The position numbers were made by a program, and so were the translations under genes. A model generated the notes under the pieces. It did no database searches. It saw only the letters and a program-made list of their open reading frames with translations, and was not told the origin of the DNA. From Candidatus Baltobacteraceae bacterium (GTDB lineage Bacteria; Vulcanimicrobiota; Vulcanimicrobiia; Vulcanimicrobiales; Vulcanimicrobiaceae), in contig DATJTX010000016.1 of NCBI GenBank assembly GCA_035502855.1, positions 186,001 through 250,000 of the forward strand: a DNA stretch of 64,000 nt, read 5' to 3'. Positions 45,064 to 53,921 of the stretch are shown here, in pieces (the stretch's first letter is position 1; each line of letters opens with the position of its first letter).

Positions 45064-45870
45064 TTGGCGTACACATTAGACCTCTCCAGCGCGCTCGCAA
45101 AGCTCGAACGCGGAAAAGCGCACATAGACGCGCTTAGGGTCGAGATTGAGAAAGTTTACGCCGATGGTAGCCCTATCACACTTCGGCGCGAGTACGAGCC
45201 TGAACAGGGGCGCGTAGTTGTTCGCATTGACCGCGTCATAGATATCCCGGATCACTGGGGTCTCATCGTAGGAGACGCAGCGCATAACCTTCGCTGCGCC
45301 CTCGACCACTTGTGCTGGCAATTGGCCGTGCGCCATTACAACGGTGTCGAGCCCACGGATCGAAACACCCTGCAAATGATCCACTTCCCAATCGTCACCG
45401 ATAAGAAGAAGTGGCAGGGCAGTGTCGTTCATCAATGGGCGGACCCCGCCGACGCCGATAAGCTCAAAGACTTCCAGCCATTCAACCTTGGTCCGAAATC
45501 GCGAGCCAGGGGATATCGTCATCCCTTTGAGGGCTTCTGTGGGTTCGATGGTGTCGATAACGTCGATAAGCACCGGAGAATCCACTTGACATACATTGCG
45601 CCGAGCCTTAAGAGCTTCGCTCCCGAGGATACGCGCGTATTCCGTGATTGTAGGCCCGCGACGGGATTCATTAACGTCGCTTTCAGTGGATTTCCGACAA
45701 ACCTGGGCGACGAACTCGCGCACGTTGAGGTCATCCCCACGGGGCCGAACCCGGATGTAGATTTCGAGACCGACCTCGCCGGATATGTAGCGATCGGCGA
45801 ACGATGGGATGTTATTAAGGCACTCGATGCCTTTGCCGAAGGGGTCGAGCGGATTCTGGGCCTGTTCTAG
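45064..45870 (+). CDS. Passenger hypothetical protein of the IS
   Basis: A 268-residue protein starting at a TTG 4 bases after the transposase stop, so it is likely co-transcribed. It has no transposase features: LDLSSALAKLERGKAHIDAL, DHWGLIVGDAAHNLRCALDHL and the charged later part suggest a soluble alpha/beta protein. The segment GDAAHNLRSALDHL is common in a family of conserved hypothetical proteins, here found as IS cargo. Function unknown. Confidence 0.75.
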   Translation: MAYTLDLSSALAKLERGKAHIDALRVEIEKVYADGSPITLRREYEPEQGRVVVRIDRVIDIPDHWGLIVGDAAHNLRCALDHLCWQLAVRHYNGVEPTDRNTLQMIHFPIVTDKKKWQGSVVHQWADPADADKLKDFQPFNLGPKSRARGYRHPFEGFCGFDGVDNVDKHRRIHLTYIAPSLKSFAPEDTRVFRDCRPATGFINVAFSGFPTNLGDELAHVEVIPTGPNPDVDFETDLAGYVAIGERWDVIKALDAFAEGVERILGLF

Positions 45871-46013
45871 GACTTCTTCGCGCGCTTGCGCTTCGGGCGC
45901 TCGGCCTCGGCCCGGTCCAAGTCGTCCTTGCTGACCTGAAGCAAGCCCTGGACGACCTTCTTGAGGTCCTCCTCGGGCATCAGCGCGAAGTCGGTCTTGC
46001 GTTTGCGGGGCAT
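45867..46013 (-). CDS. Small basic protein in IS, leftward
   Basis: A 48-residue gene whose stop overlaps the passenger gene's stop on the other strand. It reads MPRKRKTDFALMPEEDLKKV then VQGLLQVSKDDLDRAEAERP and a KRKRAKK tail. Basic ends around an acidic helix suggest a DNA- or RNA-binding mini-protein. No clear ribosome site is seen. It is too short for routine gene callers. Confidence 0.5.
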   Translation of the reverse strand: MPRKRKTDFALMPEEDLKKVVQGLLQVSKDDLDRAEAERPKRKRAKKS

Positions 46014-46080
46014 GGGCCGATACTACGCCGGGGGTCGGTTCGGCGTCCAGGGGGAATGGTCGATTCTGTTCCATCCCTCC

Positions 46081-46107
46081 CTAATTTTTCGCAAGTATAT
46101 AATAACC
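46081..46107 (-). repeat. Right terminal inverted repeat of IS
   Basis: CTAATTTTTCGCAAGTATAT and the next 7 bases are the right end, the near-perfect inverse of the left end, followed directly by the second GGCCTTTT. Confidence 0.9.
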
Positions 46108-46114
46108 GGCCTTT

Positions 46115-46144
46115 TTGCGTTTACTAGGGGTAGTACCGTATAAT
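46115..46144 (+). promoter_or_regulatory. nrdR: Promoter of nrdR
   Basis: TTGCGT (46115-46120) and a perfect TATAAT (46139-46144) with 18 bases between. The first T of the -35 is the last base of the IS target duplication, so the insertion stops right at the promoter. It drives the nrdR-dut-panE-chdC run of overlapping genes. Confidence 0.7.
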
Positions 46145-46173
46145 ACAGACACCCACTACATATAGGTGACGAT

Positions 46174-46626
46174 CTGATTTGCCCGACCTGTCGCAAGAGC
46201 GAGACGCGTGTCGTCGACTCACGCGACGACGAAACCGTGGTTCGGCGACGGCGCGAGTGCTTGGACCCGCGCTGCAAGCATCGTTTTACCACCTACGAGC
46301 GCATGGAAGCGCCGCGTCTCTTCGTGGTCAAGAAGGACGGCCGGCGCGAACAGTACAGCCGCGAGAAAATACTGAGCGGTCTGCGCAAGGCGTGCGAGAA
46401 GCGGCCGATCTCCGAGAGCCAGATGGAAGCGGTCGCAGCCGATCTCGAGCGCGATCTGTTCGCACGCGGCGAGAGCGAGGTCAGCTCGACGATGGTCGGC
46501 GAGAAGCTGATGGAGGCACTGCGGGCGCTCGATCCGGTCGCCTACATCCGCTTCGCCAGCGTCTATCGTTCGTTTCGGGACATCGAGAGTTTCCGGGAAG
46601 AGTTATCGCAACTGCTTTCTAAATGA
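46174..46626 (+). CDS. nrdR: Transcriptional repressor NrdR
   Basis: A zinc-finger/ATP-cone repressor of ribonucleotide reductase genes, 150 residues, the normal size. The zinc ribbon [17 protein letters not shown]... [10 protein letters not shown] and the ATP-cone ([20 protein letters not shown]) are both intact. No ATG, GTG or TTG precedes CPTC in frame: the nearest start after the AGGTGA site is CTG at 46174 or ATT at 46177. The reading frame upstream has no better choice, so a rare start codon is likely. The next gene, dut, overlaps by 4 nt. Confidence 0.9.
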   Translation: MICPTCRKSETRVVDSRDDETVVRRRRECLDPRCKHRFTTYERMEAPRLFVVKKDGRREQYSREKILSGLRKACEKRPISESQMEAVAADLERDLFARGESEVSSTMVGEKLMEALRALDPVAYIRFASVYRSFRDIESFREELSQLLSK

Positions 46627-47093
46627 CCCCACCTATGGATACGCTCGTGCGGGTTGCGCTGAAACGGCTTCCCGAAGCGGATGGTTTGCCGCTCCCCGCG
46701 TACATGAGCGAGCACGCGGCAGGCGCGGATTTATGTGCCGCGGTCGATTGCGATCTCACGCTCGAACCCGGCGCGCGCGCACTCGTTCCCACCGGCCTCT
46801 CGATCGCGCTTCCCTTCGGATTCGAAGCCCAGATTCGGCCGCGCAGCGGCCTCGCGCTCAAAGACGGCGTGACCTGCTTGAATACGCCGGGAACGATCGA
46901 CGCTGATTATCGCGGGCCGATCGGCGTGATACTCGCGAACCTCGGCTCGGTGCCGGTAACGATTCGCCGCGGCGACCGCATCGCGCAGCTGGTCGTCGCG
47001 CCGGTTTCGCGCGCGCAGTTTCAGCTCGTCGACGAATTACCCGAAAGCGCGCGCGGCGCCGGCGGGTTCGGCAGCACCGGTGTGACTCCATGA
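46623..47093 (+). CDS. dut: dUTP diphosphatase
   Basis: Hydrolyses dUTP to dUMP, keeping uracil out of DNA. Trimeric type, 156 residues. All five motifs are seen: [51 protein letters not shown] and GAGGFGSTG. The ATG at 46623 overlaps the nrdR stop. nrdR plus dut makes a nucleotide-metabolism pair. Confidence 0.96.
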   Translation: MTPPMDTLVRVALKRLPEADGLPLPAYMSEHAAGADLCAAVDCDLTLEPGARALVPTGLSIALPFGFEAQIRPRSGLALKDGVTCLNTPGTIDADYRGPIGVILANLGSVPVTIRRGDRIAQLVVAPVSRAQFQLVDELPESARGAGGFGSTGVTP

Positions 47094-48067
47094 AGGTCTA
47101 CATCGTCGGGCGCGGCGCGGTCGGAACGTTCTTGGGCGACCAGCTGATCTCGATCGGCGTCGAGGTCGCGTATGCGCCGCGTCCGCTCGAAGCGGTGACG
47201 CCCTACGATGCCGACGTGGCGATCGTCGCGACGAAATCGTACGATACCGACGGCGCGATCGAAACGCTGCGCAAGGCGATCGCGTATCCGGAGAAGTGCG
47301 TCTTCGTCTCGCCGCAAAACGGCGTGGGAAACGAAGAGAAGCTGGTGCAGGCATTCGGCGCGAAGAACGTGGTCGCCGCCGCTCTCACGGTTCCGGTCGA
47401 TCGCGACCGGGACGGTCGCGCCAACGCGACTCACGACGGCGGCCTCGCATTTGCTCCGGTGGGAGAGAGCGCCTACAACTGGCTCGTCGCGACCTTTGCG
47501 AGCAGCGGTTTGCGCGTGTGTGTGATCGAGGATTGGCGCGCCCTGAAATGGAGCAAACTCGCGCTCAACGTCGTCGCCAACGCGAGCTGCGCGATTCTGA
47601 ATGTGCTGCCGGCGCGCATGGTGCACTATGAAAAGATCTTCACGCTCGAGATTCGCATGATCCGGGAAGTGCGCGCGGTGATGTCGGCGATGAGGATCGC
47701 GGCGGTCGATCTCCCGCGCTATCCGGTGCGCGCGCTGCTCGCCTCGGCAAATCTCCCGAGCCCCGTTGCCCGCACGCTCATGCAGCGGCGGATCGCGCGC
47801 GGGCGCGGCACCAAGCCGCCCTCGCTCCTGCTCGATCTTCGGGCCGGCAGACCGAATACCGAGGTCGACGTTCTCAACGGGGCGGTGGCGGCGGGCGGCC
47901 ACGCCCACGGAATTCCGACGCCGGTCAACAGCGTCTACACCCGCGTCCTCGACGACATCGCGCACATGCCGCAGCTGTGGGCGAAGTACCGCGAGCGCCC
48001 CGAGGCGCTCGTGGCCGAGGTCGAGGCGGAGATGCGGCGCGTCAAAGCCCTGCGGCGGGGAGCATAG
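47090..48067 (+). CDS. Ketopantoate reductase family protein
   Basis: A 325-residue PanE/ApbA-type NADP-dependent reductase. N-terminal Rossmann motif [17 protein letters not shown], the NGVGNEEKL segment, [20 protein letters not shown], and the C-terminal [20 protein letters not shown] are family hallmarks; Lys of KWSKL and the N-A pair are expected catalytic residues. It may reduce ketopantoate for pantothenate, but paralogues of other function are frequent. It overlaps dut by 4 nt. Confidence 0.88.
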   Translation: MKVYIVGRGAVGTFLGDQLISIGVEVAYAPRPLEAVTPYDADVAIVATKSYDTDGAIETLRKAIAYPEKCVFVSPQNGVGNEEKLVQAFGAKNVVAAALTVPVDRDRDGRANATHDGGLAFAPVGESAYNWLVATFASSGLRVCVIEDWRALKWSKLALNVVANASCAILNVLPARMVHYEKIFTLEIRMIREVRAVMSAMRIAAVDLPRYPVRALLASANLPSPVARTLMQRRIARGRGTKPPSLLLDLRAGRPNTEVDVLNGAVAAGGHAHGIPTPVNSVYTRVLDDIAHMPQLWAKYRERPEALVAEVEAEMRRVKALRRGA

Positions 48068-48076
48068 CAAAAAACG

Positions 48077-48925
48077 ATGCGAGATCCGAACGTACCCGAA
48101 TCGCTCGAGGGCTGGTGGATCCTCCACCGCATGTTCGCGTTCGACCGCCGTTCGTGGGATGGTTTGCCCGAGAAGCGCCGGGCAAAATATGCTTCGCATG
48201 CGAGCGATCTCTTCGAACATCTGCAGTCCGGGAAAGACGGCGACGTGGGACTGGCGCAGATCATCGGACACAAGGGCGATCTGATGCTGACGCACTACGC
48301 GCGCACGTACGACGGACTGGCGTACGCCCAGACGCTGGTCGACAAGCTCGAGGCGCGCGAATATCTCCAGCCGCTCGGCTCGTACGTTTCGGTGCTCGAG
48401 CTCGGAATGTACGATGCGACCGGAAAGATTCACGCCGAATTGCAATCGCGCGGGCTCAACCCGCAGTCGCCGGAATGGATCGCCGCCTTCGACGAACTGG
48501 TGCGCAAGCAGGCCGAGAGTCCGTACGTCGGGCCGCGGCTGTGGGCGAAGATTCCGCGGCGCCGTTACGCCTGTTTCTATCCGATGAACAAGAAGCGAGA
48601 GGGCATGGACAACTGGTTCATGCTCTCGTTCGCGGAACGTGCGAAACTGATGACCGAGCACGGGAAAGTCGGGCGAAGCTATCACGGCGTGGTGACGCAG
48701 GTGATCTCGGGTTCGGTCGGCTTCGACGATTTCGAGTGGGGCGTCGATCTCTACGCCGACGATCCGCTGGTCTTCAAGAAGCTGATCTACGAGATGCGGT
48801 TCGACGAGGCGAGCGCGCGTTACGGTGAGTTCGGCGCGTTTTGGAGCGGCGTGCAATTTTCATCGGGTGAGCTGCGCGTTTTCCTCGACGGCGACGCCGT
48901 GCCCGCTCTCGATCCGTCCGCCTAA
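48077..48925 (+). CDS. chdC: Coproheme decarboxylase (HemQ type)
   Basis: A 282-residue chlorite-dismutase-family enzyme that turns coproheme into haem b in the coproporphyrin-dependent pathway. The segment RRYACFYPMNKKREGMDNWF holds the catalytic Tyr and Lys of the YPMNK motif, followed by HGKVGRSYHG and QVISGSVGFDDFEWGVDLYADDPLVFKKLIYEMRFDEASARYG. The homology to Gram-positive-type ChdC is strong, implying monoderm-like haem synthesis. It follows the reductase by 9 bases. Confidence 0.93.
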   Translation: MRDPNVPESLEGWWILHRMFAFDRRSWDGLPEKRRAKYASHASDLFEHLQSGKDGDVGLAQIIGHKGDLMLTHYARTYDGLAYAQTLVDKLEAREYLQPLGSYVSVLELGMYDATGKIHAELQSRGLNPQSPEWIAAFDELVRKQAESPYVGPRLWAKIPRRRYACFYPMNKKREGMDNWFMLSFAERAKLMTEHGKVGRSYHGVVTQVISGSVGFDDFEWGVDLYADDPLVFKKLIYEMRFDEASARYGEFGAFWSGVQFSSGELRVFLDGDAVPALDPSA

Positions 48926-48941
48926 GCAGACGCGTCCACGC

Positions 48942-49298
48942 TCAGAGCCGCGCGTCGAATGCGCGCAGCCGCTCCGTCATGACCTTCATGACCTCGATCG
49001 CAAAGTACGGATTCTTGCAGATCAGATCGAGAAAGCGCTTGCGATCGATCACGGCAGCTTTTACCTCGGTAAGGGCGGTGACGTCGGCGCTTCGTTCGTG
49101 ATGATCGACGAGCGTCATCTCTCCGAAGATCCCTCCGGGATGAACGTGCTCGAGGACTTTTCCGCGCAGGCTGATCTCGACCTCGCCGCTGATGACGACG
49201 TACATCGTCTCGCCGGTCTCACCGGCTGAAAAGAAGCGGTGGCCAGCTGGGAACTCGGCCACGTCCGGATCCCGGGTGAAAACGGAAAGATCGGGCAT
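48942..49298 (-). CDS. Cyclic nucleotide-binding domain protein
   Basis: A 118-residue single cNMP-binding (Crp-like) domain without DNA-binding helix. Motifs: FPAGHRFFSAGETGETMYVVISGEVEISLRG and the phosphate-binding cassette GGIFGEMTLVDHHERSADVTAL. The GGAGG before the ATG at 49298 is clear. It could be a regulatory subunit of some partner, or bind a ligand other than cAMP, since the cassette's conserved Arg (ERS) is present. Confidence 0.9.
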   Translation of the reverse strand: MPDLSVFTRDPDVAEFPAGHRFFSAGETGETMYVVISGEVEISLRGKVLEHVHPGGIFGEMTLVDHHERSADVTALTEVKAAVIDRKRFLDLICKNPYFAIEVMKVMTERLRAFDARL

Positions 49299-49331
49299 GA
49301 AAACCTCCGCTGATGGCGCAAATCAAAGCAA

Positions 49332-50564
49332 GTGCTAGCGAGTCTTCGCCGTCACCGCAATTATCGGCTCTATTTCGCGGGTCAATTTGTTTCCCAGATC
49401 GGAACCTGGCTGCAAACTGCGGCGCAGGCGTGGCTGATTCTCCAGCTCACACATTCAGCCGAAGCGGTCGGCGTGCTCGGCTTCTTTTTCTACGGACCCT
49501 ACGCCGTCTTCGGGCTGATCGGCGGTGCTCTCGCCGACCGCCACGACCGGCGCGTGACCCTTCTCGTCGGTCAGGTGGCAATGGCGATCTGCGCGCTGCT
49601 CTTGGCGCTGGCGGTGTTTTTCCACTTCGCCACGGTATGGTTCATCGATTCGGTCGCGCTGGTGCGCGGCACGATCCTGGTTTTCAACAACCCTAGCCGG
49701 CAAGCACTGATGGTGCAGCTGGTCGGACGCTCGGAACTCGGCAACGCGATCGCGCTGAATTCGAGTTTGAACAACGCGACGCGCATCATCGGTCCGGCGT
49801 TGGCCGGCGTGCTGATCGAGAGCACGGGCCTAGGCATGTGTTTTCTCCTCAACGCGATCAGCTTCGTTCCCGTGATTTGGGCGATCGCGGCGATGCGCGT
49901 CGGCGAGTTTCATCCGCAGGCCGACGTGCGGCGCAGCGGCGCGCTGCTCGATTCGATCCGGATCGGCCTGCGCTACGCGCGGCACACCAAAACGGTCGCA
50001 ATCGTGCTCGCGATGATGTTCGCCGTCTCGTTCTTGGCGATCAATTTCAACGTGCTCCTGCCGGTACTCGCGCAACAGACGATGCACGGCGGACCCCAAA
50101 CCTACGGCTGGATCGCGGCGGTCTTCGGACTGGGCGCGTTGATCGGCGCGCTCATTGCGGCGTCGCGCGCGCGCGCGTCGCGCGCGCGCCTGCTGGTGGC
50201 CTGCGCGGCTTTCGGGGCCGGGCAGTGCATCCTCGCTGCGCAGCATACGTTCTTGGCGGTGTCGCTGGCGCTGCTGGTGACCGGCATCGCCTACACGATG
50301 TATACGGCCACCACGAACGCGTTCGTCCAGTTGGCAACGCCGGGTTTCTTGCAAGGCCGCGTCGGCGGCCTCTACAATTACGTCTTTCTCGCCAGCGGCC
50401 CGATCGGCTCGCTGCTCGCTGGGTGGTTGTGCGAGCGCGGCGGCACCGCGCTCGCTTTTGCGGTCGGCGGCACGGCGACGTTGATCATGACCGTGGCCGG
50501 CGTGGTTTCGGCGCCATGGCCGATGCCGACCGGTACCGTCCGCCCCCGCCGCTCCGCCGGGTGA
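49332..50564 (+). CDS. MFS exporter (MFS_3 type)
   Basis: A 410-residue major-facilitator protein with 10 to 12 membrane helices. The first part (RRHRNYRLYFAGQFVSQIGTWLQ then AQAWLILQLT) and the A-motif LIGGALADRHDRRVTLL match the enterobactin-exporter/macrolide-efflux type; LNNATRIIGPALAGVLIE is typical. The start is a GTG 33 bases from the divergent cNMP-domain gene. The transported substrate is unknown. Confidence 0.9.
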   Translation: MLASLRRHRNYRLYFAGQFVSQIGTWLQTAAQAWLILQLTHSAEAVGVLGFFFYGPYAVFGLIGGALADRHDRRVTLLVGQVAMAICALLLALAVFFHFATVWFIDSVALVRGTILVFNNPSRQALMVQLVGRSELGNAIALNSSLNNATRIIGPALAGVLIESTGLGMCFLLNAISFVPVIWAIAAMRVGEFHPQADVRRSGALLDSIRIGLRYARHTKTVAIVLAMMFAVSFLAINFNVLLPVLAQQTMHGGPQTYGWIAAVFGLGALIGALIAASRARASRARLLVACAAFGAGQCILAAQHTFLAVSLALLVTGIAYTMYTATTNAFVQLATPGFLQGRVGGLYNYVFLASGPIGSLLAGWLCERGGTALAFAVGGTATLIMTVAGVVSAPWPMPTGTVRPRRSAG

Positions 50565-50614
50565 AGCGCTTGGTTGGTGATTAAGCCTGGGAAGCGCAGG
50601 GAAAACTTTTGCGC

Positions 50615-50848
50615 ATGAGCGATCGAGGACCGGTTATCGTACACGACGACGGCGGCAGCAACGCGGCGGCATTCGGGATCGTGGTGATCCTGGCGGTTGC
50701 CATATTGATCGGCCTCTTTGCCTGGCATCCCTGGTCGATAACCTCGACCACGCGGCAAACCACGGTCACGCAACCCAATAGTCAAGGCGGCAACCAAAAC
50801 TCGTCCACGACGACGACCACCACGAACACGAACGACGGGCATCCCTAG
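50615..50848 (+). CDS. Small single-pass membrane protein
   Basis: A 77-residue protein: a short acidic N-terminus, one membrane helix (AAFGIVVILAVAILIGLFAW) and a Thr/Asn/Gln-rich tail (GGNQNSSTTTTTTNTND). No known family. The ATG at 50615 is preferred to a TTG two codons upstream. Confidence 0.6.
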   Translation: MSDRGPVIVHDDGGSNAAAFGIVVILAVAILIGLFAWHPWSITSTTRQTTVTQPNSQGGNQNSSTTTTTTNTNDGHP

Positions 50849-50896
50849 CTCGCGTCTTGAGCGAGGGACCCTGCGCGGGAGGTTGAAAGCCCGCGC

Positions 50897-52969
50897 ATGG
50901 TCCGCTGCGTCGCCTTCGCCCTAGCGGGTATTTTGACGTTCGCCGCCGCAGGCTGCGGCGGCTCTGGCGGCGGTACGCCGCTTCCGCCTACGGGCGGCAG
51001 CACGCCGAACAAACGAACCGGCAACGTTACCTTCAAAATCGTCATTCCGAACGCGGCGCCCGCCGGAAGCGTGAAGCGCCGCGCCTTCGTCTCGCCGAGT
51101 GCTAACGGAGCGCTGGTGACGACCTATGCGCATTCCGATACCAACCATACGACGCCGCTCGGTACGGCGGCGACCGACATCTCGGCATCGAGCAGCGCCT
51201 GCACCGCGACGGCGGGCGGACGGACGTGCACGATCGCGGTGACGGCGCCCGCCGGCGATGACGATTTCGTCTTCATCCTCTACGACGCGGCGCCGGTGAA
51301 CGGCACGATCCCTTCGAGCGCGCACGAACTCGGCATTGCAGGCGTCACCCAATCGATTAGCGGCGGAACCACGAACTCGGTGAACGCGCCGATCGAAGCG
51401 ATCGTCGCGGGTTTCGGCGGAAGCACGCAGAGCATCGATGAACCCGGCGACGGACGCACGCATGCGGTCTCGATGGTGATTGCGCCGACCGATTTCGGCG
51501 ACAATCCGATCACCGCCGGCACGTCAAATGCGCCGTACGCGAATCCGATCACCGCAACCGTCGGCGAGTCCGGCGGCAGCGGCAGCGGACACACGCAGTT
51601 GGAACTCGACGGCGGCACGCCTTCGGCGACGGTGACGCTGACCAAAGCGACCGATACGGTGCAAGCGGTGTATGACGGCGGCGGCGGTGCGGGGTATTCG
51701 GCCTCGGTGACGCTGAGCGCGGCTGCGGTGAACGGTCAAGGCGGCGCAACGCAAGAGAATCTGACGATCGCGCCGACGCTCTTCGTGAGCAATCCGACGG
51801 TGTTCTATTCGCCCGCGCCCGCGCAGCTCAATACCTATCCCGAAGGACAGCACGTGCTCGCGATCTCCGAACCAAACGCGGCGGCAGGTACGACCTACAT
51901 CGCGACGCCGGACGGTTGCAACAGTGTCTTGAGCGCCGGCACGATCGTCGGCACCGGCACGAGCGCGACCATGCTCGTCGTCGGCGGTACGCAAATCTCG
52001 AACGGCGGCTGCAGCCTCGCAATCAGCGACGGAACGCTGACGTTCACGTTGACCGTCACGAATACGCTGCGCCCCGCACCGGCGGCCTCGCCGGCGGTCA
52101 CCGAGTATTCGATCGGCTCGACGACGGGGCCGTGGGGAATCGCCACTGGCGCCGACGGCAACCTATGGTTTACGGAAAACGACGGCATTGCTGTCAGCTC
52201 GATCAAACCGGACGGCACGGATTATACGAGCCACTCGCTGAGCGCCGACGGTTTTCACTCACCCGTCGGCGCGACGCTCGGCCCCGACGGCAACGTGTGG
52301 TTCGGAGACTACTCGCACCGCCTCGCCGGCAAGGTGACGACGTCGGCCGCGATTACGACCTATTCCACGACGAACGGCGGGACGCTCGCGTTCGCAGCCG
52401 GTTTGGACGGGAATACCTGGTTCAGCGAAAATGCCGGCGAGGTCGTCGGCAGCATCAATGCGACAAGTGGTGCGTTGACCGAGGTGCCGGTTCCCGACAC
52501 CGGCATCCCGTACGGCGTCGCGCTCGGGCCCGACGGTGCGGTGTGGTTCGACGACTCCCTCAACTCCGTCATCGGGCGCATCTCCGGCGGCATGGTGTCG
52601 GAGTTTCCACCGACCACGACCGAACCGCCGGTGTACATGACTGCGGGTTCGGACGGCGCAATGTGGTTTACCGAGGGGGATATGATCGGCCGCATGACCA
52701 CGAGCGGAAGTCTCACCGAATACGGCCCATTGAGTTCGATCGGGACCGGCGCACCGCACCTAGCCTACATTACGCCCGGTCCCGACGGCGCGCTCTGGTT
52801 CGCCGACTGCGGCAACGACGCGGTCGGGCGCATCACGACCGCGGGAACCATTACCGAGTACGTCGTGCCGAATCCAAGCGGGGATCCGCTCGGCATCACC
52901 GTCGGACCCGACGGCAATATCTGGTTCACCGAGAACGAGAGCGGCAGCATCGGCGTGTTGCAGCTGTAG
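50897..52969 (+). CDS. Lipoprotein with Vgb-like beta-propeller
   Basis: A 690-residue exported lipoprotein: the signal FALAGILTFAAAGC with lipobox AAGC, then a Gly-rich linker. The middle has Ser/Thr-rich domains of unknown type. Residues about 400-690 form repeated GPDGNVWF/GADGNLWFTE blades, each near 40 residues (FGDYS, FSENAGEV, FDDSLNSVIG, FTEGDMIG, FADCGNDAVG, FTENESGSIG), as in virginiamycin B lyase (streptogramin lyase). Whether it has lyase activity or is a binding or sensor protein is unclear. Confidence 0.88.
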   Translation: MVRCVAFALAGILTFAAAGCGGSGGGTPLPPTGGSTPNKRTGNVTFKIVIPNAAPAGSVKRRAFVSPSANGALVTTYAHSDTNHTTPLGTAATDISASSSACTATAGGRTCTIAVTAPAGDDDFVFILYDAAPVNGTIPSSAHELGIAGVTQSISGGTTNSVNAPIEAIVAGFGGSTQSIDEPGDGRTHAVSMVIAPTDFGDNPITAGTSNAPYANPITATVGESGGSGSGHTQLELDGGTPSATVTLTKATDTVQAVYDGGGGAGYSASVTLSAAAVNGQGGATQENLTIAPTLFVSNPTVFYSPAPAQLNTYPEGQHVLAISEPNAAAGTTYIATPDGCNSVLSAGTIVGTGTSATMLVVGGTQISNGGCSLAISDGTLTFTLTVTNTLRPAPAASPAVTEYSIGSTTGPWGIATGADGNLWFTENDGIAVSSIKPDGTDYTSHSLSADGFHSPVGATLGPDGNVWFGDYSHRLAGKVTTSAAITTYSTTNGGTLAFAAGLDGNTWFSENAGEVVGSINATSGALTEVPVPDTGIPYGVALGPDGAVWFDDSLNSVIGRISGGMVSEFPPTTTEPPVYMTAGSDGAMWFTEGDMIGRMTTSGSLTEYGPLSSIGTGAPHLAYITPGPDGALWFADCGNDAVGRITTAGTITEYVVPNPSGDPLGITVGPDGNIWFTENESGSIGVLQL

Positions 52970-53350
52970 TTAGGTGACGACCCCGCCGGTGATCGTGACC
53001 GTCACCGTGAGCGTCACAAGATCCCCGTAGGCGTCGGTAAATGTAATCGTCGCCGTGCCGGCCGCGATCGCGGTGATGGTAAAGCTCGTTCCCGAGGCAG
53101 GCGTGACGGTTGCGACGCTCGCGGCGCTCGATTGCGCGCTGAACGTGCCGCCGTATCCGGTCTCGCTGACCGTGACGACCGCGGTTTGGTTCGCCGCGTC
53201 GAGTGAGAGCGCGTTACCGGTCGTGCCGCCGGGCAGCGTGATGACCGGCGTCGTGCCGTAGTTCGGCGGAACCACGTAGCCTGGCGTGCACGCACCCAGA
53301 GCTGCCGCGACGGCAAAACTGACCCCGGCGAGAAAGAACGAACGTTGCAT
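52970..53350 (-). CDS. Lipoprotein with bacterial Ig-like domain
   Basis: A 126-residue exported protein from the ATG at 53350 (a GTG at 53371 is possible): signal QRSFFLAGVSFAVAAALGAC with a lipobox, then an Ig-like fold: LDAANQTAVVTVSETGYGGTF, ASVATVTPASGTSFTITAIAAGTATITFTDAYG. It is convergent with the Vgb-like lipoprotein gene; stops abut. Function unknown. Confidence 0.75.
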   Translation of the reverse strand: MQRSFFLAGVSFAVAAALGACTPGYVVPPNYGTTPVITLPGGTTGNALSLDAANQTAVVTVSETGYGGTFSAQSSAASVATVTPASGTSFTITAIAAGTATITFTDAYGDLVTLTVTVTITGGVVT

Positions 53351-53367
53351 GCGAGCGAATTCGTCCT

Positions 53368-53481
53368 TCACACGACGGTTACCTGATCGAGCACAACCGG
53401 ATCGCCGACGAGCTCGATCGCGACGATGCGATCGCAGGCGTGGAGTTGCCCCGCTTTCGCGGAGGATTGCGATTTGGACAT
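53368..53481 (-). CDS. Very short ORF, possible PDZ-domain remnant
   Basis: Thirty-seven residues (MSKSQSSAKAGQLHACDRIV then AIELVGDPVVLDQVTVV) ending just before the lipoprotein gene. AGQLHACDRIVAIELVGDPV resembles the end of a PDZ domain (A-x-x-L-x-x-GDRIVAV-x-G), so it may be the last part of a lost gene. Weakly supported. Confidence 0.3.
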   Translation of the reverse strand: MSKSQSSAKAGQLHACDRIVAIELVGDPVVLDQVTVV

Positions 53482-53921
53482 CAGGCGGCGTTGACCCTCA
53501 CCCGGTTTGGTAGACCGGCGCGATCCGTGGAAAATCGGCTTCGGTTCGCATTTTCGCCAGTCGCCGCAAACTCTTTTGGCGTTCTGTTAGCCAGCATTGG
53601 GTGCGGTCGAAATTCATTATACTCCCGGCGCCAATGCAATACCGAGCGCCACGAATAGATTTCCCCCGTCTAACGCTCTAGTCCATCGGACCTCGATCAG
53701 CGTCTCGGCTCCATTTACGAGTGCTACATCCACGCCGTTGAATTTGCAGACGGCAGCACTTGGTAGGGACCTTCGCCAGTTTAATGCCCGTCTGCACGAG
53801 CGCGCGTGTGAATCGCTAGCAAAGGACTCGAGCGCGAGTACCGCTGGGACCCGGAGCACCAGCGTTGGGTTAGCGTGGCCGTCTCGAACGCATGTAGCGC
53901 CACCTGAGGAGATCGGCTGAG
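53482..53921. other. Gap, possible remnant ORF
   Basis: About 440 bases. A leftward open frame at 53617-53859 (starting MLRVPAVLALESFASDSHAR) ends GGNLFVALGIALAPGV. Its middle (FNGVDVALVNGAETLIEVRW) is vaguely like the YraN/Vsr-type nuclease strand that often sits next to comM, but the match is too poor to call. No RNA gene or clear repeat is seen. Confidence 0.3.

Larger units (their letters stand above)
44079..46107 (+). mobile_element. IS1595-family insertion sequence with passenger genes
   Basis: A 2029-bp element with 27-bp terminal inverted repeats (44079-44105 against 46081-46107, 24 of 27 matching; inner core GTTATTATATACTTG) and an 8-bp target duplication. It carries a transposase and two further open frames, a hypothetical protein and a small leftward basic protein. 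It sits between the zinc-ribbon gene and nrdR, only a few bases before the nrdR -35 box. The intact ends and uninterrupted transposase suggest that it may still be mobile. Confidence 0.9.
44071..46115. repeat. 8-bp target duplication flanking the IS element
   Basis: GGCCTTTT occurs at 44071-44078 and again at 46108-46115, directly outside the inverted repeats of the IS1595-family element. An 8-bp duplication is the usual size for this family and shows a recent, intact insertion. Confidence 0.9.

Noticed and set aside
50160-50190. Alternating GC run (GCGCGCGCG) in the MFS gene
   Set aside because: It encodes Arg/Ala/Ser codons within a loop of the transporter and needs no other explanation.
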